DNA of 64,000 nt. It comes from Desulfoarculaceae bacterium. GTDB taxonomy: Bacteria; Desulfobacterota; Desulfobulbia; Desulfobulbales; Desulfocapsaceae. The stretch is taken from contig JAHYIV010000009.1 of NCBI GenBank assembly GCA_019429465.1, positions 23,761-87,760 on the forward strand, given 5' to 3'. Below the pieces are notes generated by a model that worked only from the letters and a program-made list of their open reading frames with translations, was not told where the DNA came from and searched no databases. The position numbers were made by a program, and so were the translations under genes. This document shows positions 18,726-27,444 of this stretch, one piece after another (within the stretch, counting starts at the first letter, position 1; every line of letters begins with the position of its first letter).

Positions 18726-19589
18726 TCAGCCCTGGTTGCTGACCTGCATGATCATATAGCGACCATCGCTGACGTCAATATGGAGCAGCTTGCCCTTTTC
18801 CTGTAAGAGGAAGCGGTTGAGGGCAAAGAGAGGCAAGGTTTCGTAGTAGCCGCAGAACCCTTCGTAGGCGTAACGCCTCCATCCTCTCTTCAGGTTCATG
18901 ATTTCTTCTCTCTCGGCCGCGGCAAAACGTTTGCCAAATGCCAGGCTGGCTCCCGGCTCGATCGATGCCAGCTGCTGCCGCAGTTGTTGTTTATCCAGGA
19001 TCCTGGGGGTGACCTCAAGCGTTACCGCCGCCTCCTCATCAAGCTTGCCCAGCAGCATCCAGTTGCTGCCCTCGCCTAAGACAGTGGTCTGGTCACGACC
19101 CAGAATCTTTCTGGCCAGTTCCTGTCGGGGGATCCATTCATCGATACCGCCAATGAGGGCCGCCTGCTCGCGGCCCAGGATCAAATCATTGCGGGCCACA
19201 AGCAGGGCCATCTGCACCGGAAAACGGTGATGGCTCAGAAAGAGGTTCTTGCCGCTCAGACCAAGATGGCTGGCAACATAAAAACCGGCGGAGTTACTGA
19301 GAAGATTGATGAAATCAATCGGCCGGGGCAGCTGGTTGCGAACATGCCGCTGGTCGCATATCCTCTCAAAGACCGAGATGTTTCCCTGCCCTGAGGTCAT
19401 GTATGTCGCCGTCTGAGGCGACAGTTCCTGGCCTGCGGCCGCCATGTGTGCCCCGATAATTGCCAGTTGAATGAAATGGTCTGTCCGCCGATAGACCTTG
19501 CCGCTCAAGGCTCGCAACTTGGCGGCGAGATCCGGTTGGTGATGGTCCGGAATTGAATTATGGATGCCCATGGCGCGGATCGCAATCAT
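18726..19589 (-). CDS. KS-like protein lacking the catalytic Cys
   Basis: A 287-residue protein related to the N-terminal half of beta-ketoacyl synthases, as found beside ketosynthases in DAR/flexirubin loci. It is about 100 residues shorter than a full KS. Where a KS has the T-A-C-S-S nucleophile elbow, it reads LLSNSAGFYVAS, so the Cys position is occupied by Ser by eye. It is probably a chain-length-factor-like partner of the KS encoded just upstream, whose stop it overlaps by 4 bases (ATGA). It is the last gene of a ten-gene minus-strand operon. Function is inferred from context. Confidence 0.7.
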   Translation of the reverse strand: MIAIRAMGIHNSIPDHHQPDLAAKLRALSGKVYRRTDHFIQLAIIGAHMAAAGQELSPQTATYMTSGQGNISVFERICDQRHVRNQLPRPIDFINLLSNSAGFYVASHLGLSGKNLFLSHHRFPVQMALLVARNDLILGREQAALIGGIDEWIPRQELARKILGRDQTTVLGEGSNWMLLGKLDEEAAVTLEVTPRILDKQQLRQQLASIEPGASLAFGKRFAAAEREEIMNLKRGWRRYAYEGFCGYYETLPLFALNRFLLQEKGKLLHIDVSDGRYMIMQVSNQG

Positions 19590-20737
19590 GATGTCATCCG
19601 CGCGGTTTTCTCGATGATAAATGACGTATTGTTGCCGCCGAAACCGAAATAGTTAAGCATGAAGCATCCTGCTGTTACCGGCATGACTTCCTGCAGCGGA
19701 GCGGTGGAAATCTCGCGGTCAAGGGTTGTAAAATTGATCGTGGCCGGAATGAAGCCGGCATTGATGCTTTCTATCATCAGGACAAGCTCCGCCACCCCGC
19801 AGCCGCCAAGGGTATGGCCGATATAGGGTTTGAGCGAGAAGTAGGGCGGCAGCTCGGGAAAGGTCAGCGTCATCCCGCGCATTTCCGCCAGATCCATTGA
19901 ATCACTGGCTGTTCCATGGGCCTTGATGGCCGTTATTGCCCCTGGAGGCAGATCGGCATCGGCCAGGGCATCGGCCATGACCCGGGAAATTCCACCACCG
20001 CTCGGGTCGGGGCCAGTCACACTGTATGTCTCGCAGCTGCTCTTGCCGCCAAGGTAGTGCCAGGGCGAGGGCCTGATATCGTCACGGCTGAGCAGCACTC
20101 CACTGACCGCTTCACCCAGGACCATGCCGTTACGGTTCTGGTCAAAGGGGCGCGGCATATCAGGGGAGAGGAGCTGCATCAGGGCGAATCCTTCGATGGT
20201 CGTCGGTGAAAAAAGCTCCAGGCCGAGCACCAGGGCATGGTCAATGATGTCGCCTGCCAGCATGGCTGCCGCATCCATCAAGGCGTTGGCGCTGGAGGTA
20301 CAGGCGGTGCCGTAGGTTAAAGAGAGGCCCTGGAAGCCAAAGCGTTCCATCAGGCTGTCAGCGATATTTCCGCCTCCGACCCGTGCGCGTTGACAAGAGC
20401 TGGCTGCGGCAGAAATTGTCGCCTGTTCGATGGGCCGGGCCAGAGAGTAGTCAATGGAAGAGGAACCAAGAAATATCCCGATATTGGTGAGATCGGATGG
20501 CTCAAGGCCGAGCTTCTGTAACAGGCCGCCAACGACACGGTCAAGGGTGGCGTTGACGGTGGAAGTATCGGCCAGGCCGGGCGTGTCGGCAAGGCTGTAG
20601 TAGGGGTAGATCACCTGCCGGTCGTTGAGTCTGACCGCCATGCTGCCGATCGTCGCCTTGCCGGCGCGCAGGGCCTGGATCTTCTGCGATCCTTGTCCCA
20701 GCGCACAGAGCAGCTTTCCGCCCACGATCGAAATCAT
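19586..20737 (-). CDS. Ketosynthase (FabF-type) of the DAR-like operon
   Basis: A decarboxylative beta-ketoacyl-ACP synthase, 383 residues. The catalytic triad is complete: Cys in YGTACTSSANALMD, His in IKAHGTASDSMD, and Lys/His in SLKPYIGHTLGGCG. The C-terminal FGFGGNN glycine loop is present. It is slightly shorter than housekeeping FabF (about 410). It is translated 4 bp after the ACP gene and overlaps the KS-like gene, so ACP-KS-KS-like forms a probable working unit for chain extension on the dedicated carrier. Confidence 0.9.
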   Translation of the reverse strand: MISIVGGKLLCALGQGSQKIQALRAGKATIGSMAVRLNDRQVIYPYYSLADTPGLADTSTVNATLDRVVGGLLQKLGLEPSDLTNIGIFLGSSSIDYSLARPIEQATISAAASSCQRARVGGGNIADSLMERFGFQGLSLTYGTACTSSANALMDAAAMLAGDIIDHALVLGLELFSPTTIEGFALMQLLSPDMPRPFDQNRNGMVLGEAVSGVLLSRDDIRPSPWHYLGGKSSCETYSVTGPDPSGGGISRVMADALADADLPPGAITAIKAHGTASDSMDLAEMRGMTLTFPELPPYFSLKPYIGHTLGGCGVAELVLMIESINAGFIPATINFTTLDREISTAPLQEVMPVTAGCFMLNYFGFGGNNTSFIIEKTARMTS

Positions 20738-20741
20738 CTGC

Positions 20742-21014
20742 TCACGAGCCCGGTTGAATAAAGTCTGCCAGCTCGTTAATGGTCGTTACATGACGGCGGA
20801 AGGCCTTGCTGTCAGGAAGACGTACCCCGAACTGGTTTTGCAGGGCAACCGATATCTGCAAGGCGTCGAGCGAGTCGAGTTCGAGGACGCAGGCATCAGA
20901 GAAAAGCTGCACGTGGTCAGCCACCTCAGCCGGCCTGATATCTTCTTTCTCACATTCTTCGATGATCATAGTCTTCAGGCGCAGCTTCAACGCCGTATCC
21001 AGGGAGCCTTTCAT
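20742..21014 (-). CDS. Acyl carrier protein of the DAR-like operon
   Basis: A 90-residue carrier protein. The phosphopantetheine site is the Ser in ELDSLDALQI at about residue 48, a DSL form of the usual motif, at the start of helix II. It has four-helix size and an acidic character. The ATG overlaps the permease stop. It is one of four carrier domains in the window (others at 37939-38562, 42159-42440 and 56012-56269), each beside its own KS, suggesting dedicated carriers. Confidence 0.9.
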   Translation of the reverse strand: MKGSLDTALKLRLKTMIIEECEKEDIRPAEVADHVQLFSDACVLELDSLDALQISVALQNQFGVRLPDSKAFRRHVTTINELADFIQPGS

Positions 21015-22219
21015 GCGGTCCTTCCTCTTTGCGAACGGAAGATTATCCCGGCGACAAGCAGCAATCCTATGCCGAATCCTGTCAGTGCCAGCGATTCGGT
21101 GATGACTGCCTCGGCACCACGGCCGCGCACAAAGATATCAAGAAAGCCTTCGAGCCCCCATGACATCGGGGAGAGATTGGCCAGATTCTGCATTGCCGGC
21201 GGCATGTAAGATTTCGGCACCATGATCCCGCCGATCGCCCCCATGAGGATATTGATGATGCCGCCGACGGTGGTGGCCTGTTCCACCGTCCCCGCCAGGA
21301 CAGCGATCAGGACTGAAGTGCCGATGGCCGCCAGGCTCAACCCGAGAGAGACCATAAACAGGCCAGGAAGAGAATCGCCAAGGGTCAGGGCATCGCCGCC
21401 AAAAAGCGGCACCAGAAAAAGGCCCACCCCGATCATCAGCCAGACCTGGATCTGATTGATGACCAGATAGGGTGCTATCTTGCCGGTAAAGAGGGTGGGG
21501 ACAGAGATGTTCATGGCACTCATGCGCATCAGGGTGTTTTGCCTCCGCTCATTGATGAATACCGTCGACATCGGGATGATCACGAAAAACATGCCGAAAA
21601 TAATCCATGAGGGGACGCTCTGCTGGGTGGAGGTTGGCTGCAGCCCTGCTTCCATGCCGCTGAAGCGGACAGACACCAGCTCCTTGCCCTCAAAGTCAAT
21701 TTTTTCAAGCTTTCGGGCCAGTTCCGGCAGAAAAGGGGTGAGTTCTTTCCGCATCGTTTGGATCCGCAGCCGCAGCACAGCCTTTGCCAGTTCTGCCTGC
21801 ACAAGTGTCAGCATCTCTGCCTTCACCTCAGGGGCCGCAACAACCTGCAGCCGGGGCGGGCCTTCCGGCGGTAGGTCCTGTTCGCCGGCAAGATGTCGGG
21901 AGAAGCCCTCGCTGATGGTCAGGATGAAATGGACGGTGCCGTTCAGAAGCTCCTGCCCTTGGGCTGCGCTGATGATGGTCACCTCCTGCTCTGCCATCGC
22001 CCTGTTTTCATGCAGGAAGTTGCGCAGCATGCTGCTTTCCGCGGTGTTGTCCTGATCAACGACGGCATAGGTCAACAGGACGCGGTCAGGGCTGAGGGTG
22101 TCCTTGAGGGCGATGGACATGATCAGGATAAAGATGGCAGGCATGACAAAGAGGGCGGCCAGGGCCTGCTTGTCACGCCAGAGCAGAATGATCTCCTTGA
22201 TCAGCATTGCCTTAAGCAT
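21011..22219 (-). CDS. ABC-2 type exporter permease
   Basis: A 402-residue membrane subunit of an ABC-2 exporter. One helix lies near the N-terminus (FVMPAIFILIMSI, about 26-38), then a large extracytoplasmic domain (about 45-210), then five or six helices in the C-terminal half. The NERRQNTLMRM cytoplasmic coupling helix and the IGGIMVPKSYMP motif are typical of the ABC2_membrane_3 family. It overlaps both the ATPase gene (8 bases) and the ACP gene (4 bases). With the adjacent ATPase it probably exports the operon's product or an intermediate across the inner membrane. Confidence 0.9.
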   Translation of the reverse strand: MLKAMLIKEIILLWRDKQALAALFVMPAIFILIMSIALKDTLSPDRVLLTYAVVDQDNTAESSMLRNFLHENRAMAEQEVTIISAAQGQELLNGTVHFILTISEGFSRHLAGEQDLPPEGPPRLQVVAAPEVKAEMLTLVQAELAKAVLRLRIQTMRKELTPFLPELARKLEKIDFEGKELVSVRFSGMEAGLQPTSTQQSVPSWIIFGMFFVIIPMSTVFINERRQNTLMRMSAMNISVPTLFTGKIAPYLVINQIQVWLMIGVGLFLVPLFGGDALTLGDSLPGLFMVSLGLSLAAIGTSVLIAVLAGTVEQATTVGGIINILMGAIGGIMVPKSYMPPAMQNLANLSPMSWGLEGFLDIFVRGRGAEAVITESLALTGFGIGLLLVAGIIFRSQRGRTA

Positions 22220-23135
22220 GATCTCTCTCCGGCGAGGTCAGACGAAGAAAGAGGGCTTCCAGGTTCTGGGTTCCGTAGCGGATTTGTCTGATGGCGAACC
22301 CTTCGGACTCCAAAGCTGAGAGAATTCTCCCCATCTTCTGGCCATTGTGGCGGTGCATGATCAAGGTCGTGGCATCGACACGCTCGACATCGTCATGGTG
22401 GTCGACCAGCTGCTGCAGCTTTTTTTCGCTTGCCGGCAGCAGCTCAATGATGGCGGAACCACCTTTCTCCTCCTGCAGCAGGGTGGCAAGCGGACCCTGC
22501 CGGATGATCCGGCCGTGGTCGATGATGGCCACCTCGTCGCAGATCTTTTCGATCTCCGGCATGTAGTGAGAGGTGTAGATGACGGTTTTTCCCTGTTCCT
22601 TGAAGCAGCGGATCGTCTCCAGGATGTCGTTGCGCAGTTCGGGGTCGATCCCGGCGGTTGGTTCATCAAAATAGAGAATCTCGGGGTTGTTGAGCAGGCC
22701 GATGGCAATATTGAGCCGACGTTTCTGCCCGCCTGAGAGGGTTCCCGCCTTTTGATCAAGCATGGAGTGGAGTCGATTGACGCTAAGCGCCGAATCGAGT
22801 GTGTCGCGCAGGCACTGGCCGCTGATCTTTTGAATACCTGCAAAAAAACGCAGATTCTCAATAACGGTCAGGTTATCGTAAAGTGCCAGGGATTGGGGGA
22901 TAAAGGAGCTGCGCCGGCGGATTGCCCGCGGCTCCTTGTCCAGCTCCAGGCCGAAGATCTCGACTGTACCCTCCTGGAAATCAGTCAGGCCGTTGAGGAT
23001 GGAGACAAGTGTTGTCTTGCCGGCCCCGTTGGGTCCGAGCAGACCGAGGATGATGCCTTTGTCGACATGCAGATCGACATGATCGAGGGCGCAATGAGTA
23101 CCGTACCGTTTAACCAGGTTTTTGATGGTGATCAT
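22212..23135 (-). CDS. ABC transporter ATP-binding protein
   Basis: A 307-residue nucleotide-binding subunit of the ABC-2 exporter. It has Walker A GPNGAGKTTL, Q-loop FIPQSLALYDNLTV, signature LSGGQKRRLNIAIGL, Walker B ILYFDEPTAGIDPE and the H-loop YTSHYMPEIEK. The last 90 residues are the accessory domain common in drug/lipid exporters. It lies 7 bp after the BtrH-like gene and overlaps the permease. Confidence 0.95.
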   Translation of the reverse strand: MITIKNLVKRYGTHCALDHVDLHVDKGIILGLLGPNGAGKTTLVSILNGLTDFQEGTVEIFGLELDKEPRAIRRRSSFIPQSLALYDNLTVIENLRFFAGIQKISGQCLRDTLDSALSVNRLHSMLDQKAGTLSGGQKRRLNIAIGLLNNPEILYFDEPTAGIDPELRNDILETIRCFKEQGKTVIYTSHYMPEIEKICDEVAIIDHGRIIRQGPLATLLQEEKGGSAIIELLPASEKKLQQLVDHHDDVERVDATTLIMHRHNGQKMGRILSALESEGFAIRQIRYGTQNLEALFLRLTSPERDHA

Positions 23136-23142
23136 ATCAAAC

Positions 23143-24141
23143 TCATCTCGCCGCCAGCAGTTGCCGGTAAACAGCTGCCTCGGCCTCGGCTACGTCTTCA
23201 AGTTTTGCCTGCAGGGCAGGAAAGTCCATGGTCTGGCCATTTTTGCCGCGGATCGCCTTGGCCAGCAACAGGGCAAATTCGCGCCACTGATCGCCGACAG
23301 CGGTCATCATCTCCGAGGCCTCGGCCAGCTGGGGACTGTTCGTCAATCTGCCCGCCTCCTGGAGAAATGAGGCGTAGATAAAACGAAAACCGGCGCCGCC
23401 GGTGCCGATCTCTTCCTGCATGCGGACGATGTGGCCTAAAAAGAGTCTGGCATAGCGGAGGTCTTTTTTCCCCAGCCTGCCGATGTTTCTGGCTAAGGCC
23501 CGTATCCCGCGGATGCCGGCAATGGGCACCGGGGTTTTGAGCATGGCCCTGGCGTTTTTTTTGATGATCTTGGGGATGATGGTGGCGTAATCAATGGTTT
23601 CGGGGACGCTCACCGGGTAGTAGAGCAACCCTTTGGGTGCCATCACCCCTTTGACGAAACGGGCCTTTTGCAGATCCTCTGTTGCGCAGCGGACCGGTGC
23701 CTCGAAAACCGGATCACTGATCAGGTATTCATTGCCTTCTTTACCGTAGACGATCAGGTTGTGGGCATTAAAGTGGAAGCGCATCTCTTCTGGAAAGTAG
23801 GGGAGCCAGAAAACAGAGGTCTGGGCGCCGACGATTTTACCCTGGGCCAGCAGACCGTCAAGGGCTTCCGTCCCCTGGCCGGGCCTGGAAAAGGTCTGCA
23901 TCTGCATCTTGATGCCCAGATTTTTCTGCAGACCTTTGATAATGGCCCTGGGCATCCGGCGATAGGCAATCAGCGGCATACCGCCGAGTTTCACAAAGGG
24001 AAGGTAGGCAAACATCAGGGCTCCCGACAGGCCGAAGGCCATCGCCTCTGAGAGCTGGAGGCCATGATGGCGCATCATCAGCGACATCACCCCGCTTTCA
24101 CAATGCGCTGAATGGCCATGGGTAAAGCCTGGATGAGTCAC
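23143..24141 (-). CDS. BtrH-like protein (peptidase/acyltransferase-fold)
   Basis: A 332-residue protein with a BtrH N-terminal-like domain: a Cys at residue 14 in HSAHCESGVM, HNLIVYG with a candidate His, and a DPVFEAPV segment. In butirosin synthesis BtrH transfers an acyl group from an ACP, so a carrier-linked acyl transfer is the best guess here. Proteins of this family occur in flexirubin/DAR loci. The start is taken as GTG at 24141 because it overlaps the preceding stop (GTGA) and the 46 open codons before it lie inside the upstream gene. C-terminal half unassigned. Confidence 0.72.
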   Translation of the reverse strand: MTHPGFTHGHSAHCESGVMSLMMRHHGLQLSEAMAFGLSGALMFAYLPFVKLGGMPLIAYRRMPRAIIKGLQKNLGIKMQMQTFSRPGQGTEALDGLLAQGKIVGAQTSVFWLPYFPEEMRFHFNAHNLIVYGKEGNEYLISDPVFEAPVRCATEDLQKARFVKGVMAPKGLLYYPVSVPETIDYATIIPKIIKKNARAMLKTPVPIAGIRGIRALARNIGRLGKKDLRYARLFLGHIVRMQEEIGTGGAGFRFIYASFLQEAGRLTNSPQLAEASEMMTAVGDQWREFALLLAKAIRGKNGQTMDFPALQAKLEDVAEAEAAVYRQLLAAR

Positions 24142-24551
24142 CGGTCGCTCCTCTTTGGGGGAAGCCGGACAAGTTCCGCGGCGCTGATGCCGAGAGCGTC
24201 GGCATAGCGGGCCAGCATCTTTACTGACAGCCTGGCAAAGATGCGCGGCTTGAAATGGCGCCTGATCCGCCACTTGCACATGGTGGCGGATTCGGCCAGC
24301 ACCTGCGGATCCATCCGCCGGTTATACATGTGGAAGTATAATGGTGACATCTCACCGGCAACCACTCTGTCGTAGGCGTCATCGGCCAGGCGTTCAAGCT
24401 CGGCCAGTGCCTGTTTGGTGGCCACTTCTTCAACATCCCAGCCCGATGAGGCGACAATGGTGTAGTCGCCATGGGTATCGGTGGCATAGATCGCTTTTTT
24501 GTTGCTGGCATAGGTTGATATCTGATGCTGAGGGACCTTGGATGTATCCAT
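24138..24551 (-). CDS. Unrecognised 137-residue protein of the DAR-like operon
   Basis: No family was recognised. The protein is basic toward the C-terminus (many Arg/Lys in WRIRRHFKPRIFARL) and ends with ARYADALGISAAELVRLP, which looks like the end of a helix-turn-helix fold but may be coincidental. There is no membrane segment or signal. Its ATG directly follows the DarB stop (TAG-ATG) and its stop overlaps the BtrH-like start, so it is certainly a translated member of the operon. It could be an adaptor for the BtrH-like enzyme. Confidence 0.7.
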   Translation of the reverse strand: MDTSKVPQHQISTYASNKKAIYATDTHGDYTIVASSGWDVEEVATKQALAELERLADDAYDRVVAGEMSPLYFHMYNRRMDPQVLAESATMCKWRIRRHFKPRIFARLSVKMLARYADALGISAAELVRLPPKRSDR

Positions 24552-25700
24552 CTATACCACCGTCAGATGCATAAAGGCGGTGGAGAAACGGCCGCTTTCC
24601 GGGATGTAGCAAAGCAGGGCCTCCCCTTTCCGCAGACGGTCCGAGTTAAAGAGCTCTTCGAGGATAATATAGATCGAGGCCGAACCGGTATTGCCTTTGG
24701 AACTCAGATTTGTAAACCACTTTTCCTGGGGGATAGTGCATCCGGCGGCCTGCATCCCTGCAGCCACCTTGTCGCGGAAGAAGCCGGAAGAGTAGTGCGG
24801 CAGGAACCAGTCCACTTTTTCCGCCTCGATTCTGCCCTGTGCGACCAGCTCCTGCAGGGGTCTGGTCACCGTGTATTCGATGATCTTGTCGTTGAGCAGC
24901 TTGACGTCTTGTTTAATGGCAAAGATGGATTGCTCCAGCCATTCCGGGGGCAGGTACTCCCGCCATCCCTTCAAGGAACCGTCGGCCATCTTTTCCGCCC
25001 CACCATACATACAGGGCTCAAGATCGCCGGCGTAGGACTTCTGGAAGATCCAGTCGATCCGCAGGGAGTTGCCGTGACCTTTAGGCCGATCACTCATCCA
25101 TACCGCCCCGGCGCCGTCGCTGAGCATCCAGCGGAGAAAATCTTTGGCAAAGGCGATCTCCGCTGGTTTGGCCGGCAGTTCGGCCTCTGATTTGGTCTCT
25201 TCCGAGAAGTTACGTCCGCGCATGATGGCCGAGGCGTTTTCAGAGCCGGTGGCCACCCCGTTCTTACTCTGGCCGGCGCGGATTGATAAATAGCAGTACT
25301 TCAGGGAGGTCAACCCTGAAAGACAGATGCCGGCGGTGGCAATGGCTTCACAGGGTGGAATGCCCAACTCTCCGTGGACCATCAGGGCGTGGTTTGGCAG
25401 GAGCTGGTCGGGCAGGGTCGTACCGCAGGCCAGAAGCTCGATGGTGTTGATATCGCAACCCTGCTCCGCCAGTTGGCGTACGGCTTCAGCAACCATCCGG
25501 GCGTTGCTGTGGGTCGTCTCCCCTGTTGCCGGGTCAATGGCATAATATCTGGATTGGATCTGGTTACTGCGCAGGATCAGTTTGCGGACCCGTGATGGCC
25601 GCGTGTTGACCTGGCCCAGGACTGATTCCATGGCGTCGTTGCCAACGGATGCATTGGGCAGAAAAGCCGCGATATTGGTAATGTAAACCTGTTGAGACAT
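24552..25700 (-). CDS. darB: DarB-like ketosynthase III
   Basis: A 382-residue KAS-III-fold enzyme. Cys in ATAGICLSGLTS, His in FLPHYSSGFF and Asn in NLSSKGNTGSASI form the expected Cys-His-Asn triad. It is longer than housekeeping FabH (about 320), which agrees with DarB, the enzyme that condenses two acyl chains to start dialkylresorcinol ring formation. The identification rests on its position next to DarA, the accessory genes that follow, and the fold. It lies 9 bp after darA. Confidence 0.85.
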   Translation of the reverse strand: MSQQVYITNIAAFLPNASVGNDAMESVLGQVNTRPSRVRKLILRSNQIQSRYYAIDPATGETTHSNARMVAEAVRQLAEQGCDINTIELLACGTTLPDQLLPNHALMVHGELGIPPCEAIATAGICLSGLTSLKYCYLSIRAGQSKNGVATGSENASAIMRGRNFSEETKSEAELPAKPAEIAFAKDFLRWMLSDGAGAVWMSDRPKGHGNSLRIDWIFQKSYAGDLEPCMYGGAEKMADGSLKGWREYLPPEWLEQSIFAIKQDVKLLNDKIIEYTVTRPLQELVAQGRIEAEKVDWFLPHYSSGFFRDKVAAGMQAAGCTIPQEKWFTNLSSKGNTGSASIYIILEELFNSDRLRKGEALLCYIPESGRFSTAFMHLTVV

Positions 25701-25709
25701 TTTTTCCTT

Positions 25710-26621
25710 TTATCTGCCGGAAGGCTGTTCATATGAGGAGACAGCTGCTTCTATTGCTTTTTTTCTAAACGGGTAGATGATTTTACGGAGCAACATATTC
25801 AAGGGGACAACGGTTGCAACCAGTATCAGCAGGAAGAGTGCATAGATGGTGATGACAATATTGCGTCCCGGCGAATTGGGCGGGCCTGCTTTTTTTATGA
25901 GTGTGCTCCAGATCAGAAAGCTGCGGTGAGCGATGCGCTCGGTGGCAATTAATTTGCCGTTGACATTGACCGCGCCCATATTGGCGAGCAGCGGACCCTT
26001 GTGCTGTTCTTCATTGTTATGTAAAGCCGCGCAGAGGCGTTCGCCAAAACGAGACGCTGCCCCGATGGCCTCCTCGGCAACGCCGGCCTTGGGGAAGAAC
26101 CAGAAGGCATCTTTTTTCCCGGTAAGCATCCAGCGCGGCGTAGTGACAAAGGTGTAGAGCGATTTTCCCTGATCCGTCAGCACGACATTGTCGATCAGCC
26201 GGGCGCCAAGACCTGCCAGCAGCGATTTCATTTTTTCCTGGGCCATGAGCCACATGTCACGGCAGGCGATCACCGTCACCACCGGTGTATCTTTAAAAAG
26301 TCTTTTCGCCTGAATCGTTTGCAGAAATCCGGTCACTGGAATGGAAGGGGAGAGGAACCATGAGGTATAGCCCAGAACGATCAAATCATACTTCTCCTCG
26401 GCCTTGACTGGTTCTACCTCGCAGCCATCGAGGTAGACGGCCTCGGGGAAGACGTTGAAGAAGGCATAAAAAGACCAGGGGTAGGGATAGGGCCGGAGTG
26501 GTTGTATCTGACGATAATCACACTGCACCTCATCGCATTGCTCCAGCGGGGCCACGAGAGTGTCGAGCACCCGTTTGAGCTGCCCGCTTTGAGAATAATA
26601 GAGAATCAGTATCTTTTTCAT
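25710..26621 (-). CDS. darA: DarA-like dialkylresorcinol condensing enzyme
   Basis: A 303-residue protein with a flavodoxin-like N-terminal fold (KKILILYYSQSGQLKRVLD as FMN loop, VLGYTSWFLSPS in the middle) and a C-terminal hydrophobic helix (about 265-285). This combination is what is annotated as DarA in flexirubin and DAR loci, where with DarB it forms the cyclohexanedione/resorcinol ring. The ATG at 26621 is preferred over 26636/26642 because it overlaps the stop of a small upstream ORF (TGATG). As gene order DarA-DarB is conserved, the assignment is fairly firm; the product need not be a resorcinol. Confidence 0.83.
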   Translation of the reverse strand: MKKILILYYSQSGQLKRVLDTLVAPLEQCDEVQCDYRQIQPLRPYPYPWSFYAFFNVFPEAVYLDGCEVEPVKAEEKYDLIVLGYTSWFLSPSIPVTGFLQTIQAKRLFKDTPVVTVIACRDMWLMAQEKMKSLLAGLGARLIDNVVLTDQGKSLYTFVTTPRWMLTGKKDAFWFFPKAGVAEEAIGAASRFGERLCAALHNNEEQHKGPLLANMGAVNVNGKLIATERIAHRSFLIWSTLIKKAGPPNSPGRNIVITIYALFLLILVATVVPLNMLLRKIIYPFRKKAIEAAVSSYEQPSGR

Positions 26622-26772
26622 CAAATTATAGTCCATTGCCAAAAAAAGAGGTCCATGAATAGCTTCTTGTGGAGAATTAATCCATTGTTAAAAAAGTGTC
26701 CATTCTTATGCGCGGCGAAAATGCCACCGATCAAGAGAGCATAACCAAGAAAAAAAAACTTGTCCATTTCAT
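26621..26772 (-). CDS. Small membrane protein ORF with probable 1-base frameshift
   Basis: A consensus AGGAGG site lies 6 bases before an ATG at 26772. In the written sequence the frame stops after 13 codons. A run of nine T (coding strand; 26750-26758) lies at codons 5-8. With one more T, the frame reads 50 codons (MKWTSFFFLGYALLIGGIFA at the start, a membrane helix, then a basic-aromatic tail) and ends in TGA overlapping the darA ATG as TGATG. That exact coupling argues for a real gene, with either a sequencing/assembly error or programmed slippage. I do not recognise the family. Confidence 0.6.
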
Positions 26773-26796
26773 AACAGACCTCCTGATGAGATTATT

Positions 26797-26848
26797 GCCT
26801 TACAGATTGTTTTCTTGTTTTTTTGCAAGAAAACAATCTGCGAAAGGC
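26797..26848 (-). promoter_or_regulatory. Leader hairpin before the DAR-like operon
   Basis: A long inverted repeat: a perfect 14-bp stem AGATTGTTTTCTTG (26804-26817)/CAAGAAAACAATCT (26826-26839) around an 8-base loop, extended by GCCTT/AAGGC. In the operon's direction it lies about 25 bp upstream of the small ORF, and its loop is A-rich without a T tract after it. It therefore looks like a 5' leader structure rather than a terminator. Role unproven. Confidence 0.55.
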
Positions 26849-27444
26849 ACTTATCCCGTTCATCGGGGTTAGACCTTTATCATGCACTATAACAATTCGC
26901 CAGCAACTGCTAAAGCGGGGCAGCGCCGCCCAGCTGCGCTTGAAGTTGAATATACAGCTTAAACTCAGTGGATTTTTGTCTTGACTCTGGGGTCCACTTT
27001 AGAGTTAGTGTCTTACTCCTGAAAGTCTGTCATAAAAAAACAAGAAAATTTTTATGCTACCTTGCAACCATAGAGCAGCAAAGACTTTGCCGCAGATCAG
27101 ATCACTCGTGAAGATTTTAAAAAATCTGGGTTACGGGCGTTAGCCCGCGTTAGGTTTCTCATTGGAATAAAAATTTTTTTCCCCGCACAGTGATATAAGA
27201 GACTTTGAAGGAACTCACTTAGAAACACCCCAACTGCTCACGAGGCAAAATAGGATTAACGAAATAAGCCTGATACTCAGTAAGGGTCAAGAAAAGATTT
27301 GACTTCCTGACTTTTAACGATGAGATTTGTGCGTGTATACACCGTAGGATATAAGGACGATCTTACGTAAAGCGATAGTGACAGGAAAAACTTCGGGAAT
27401 TCTCCCCAAGTAGAGCGGGCTATCATTATTATGAGGAATTCTAC
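26849..27444. other. AT-rich intergenic region with an IS-end-like remnant
   Basis: About 600 bp between the divergent DAR operon and the PKD lipoprotein; no gene seen. Near 26947-26998 the sequence ACAGCTTAAACTCAG...CTCTGGGGTCCAC resembles the outer end of the IS3-type element at 30389-30430 (ATAGCTTAAACTG...CTGGGGGCCAC), so it is probably a solo end of a related insertion. A short hairpin CGGGCGTTAGCCCG lies near 27134-27147. The 27250-27440 part reads as an upstream leader of the lipoprotein gene, with GAGG at 27433, but no known riboswitch pattern was recognised. Confidence 0.45.

Noticed and set aside
26849..27444. Possible c-di-GMP or similar riboswitch before the PKD lipoprotein
   Set aside because: Individual motifs resemble parts of GEMM RNAs, but the full pattern could not be found; a covariance-model search would be needed.
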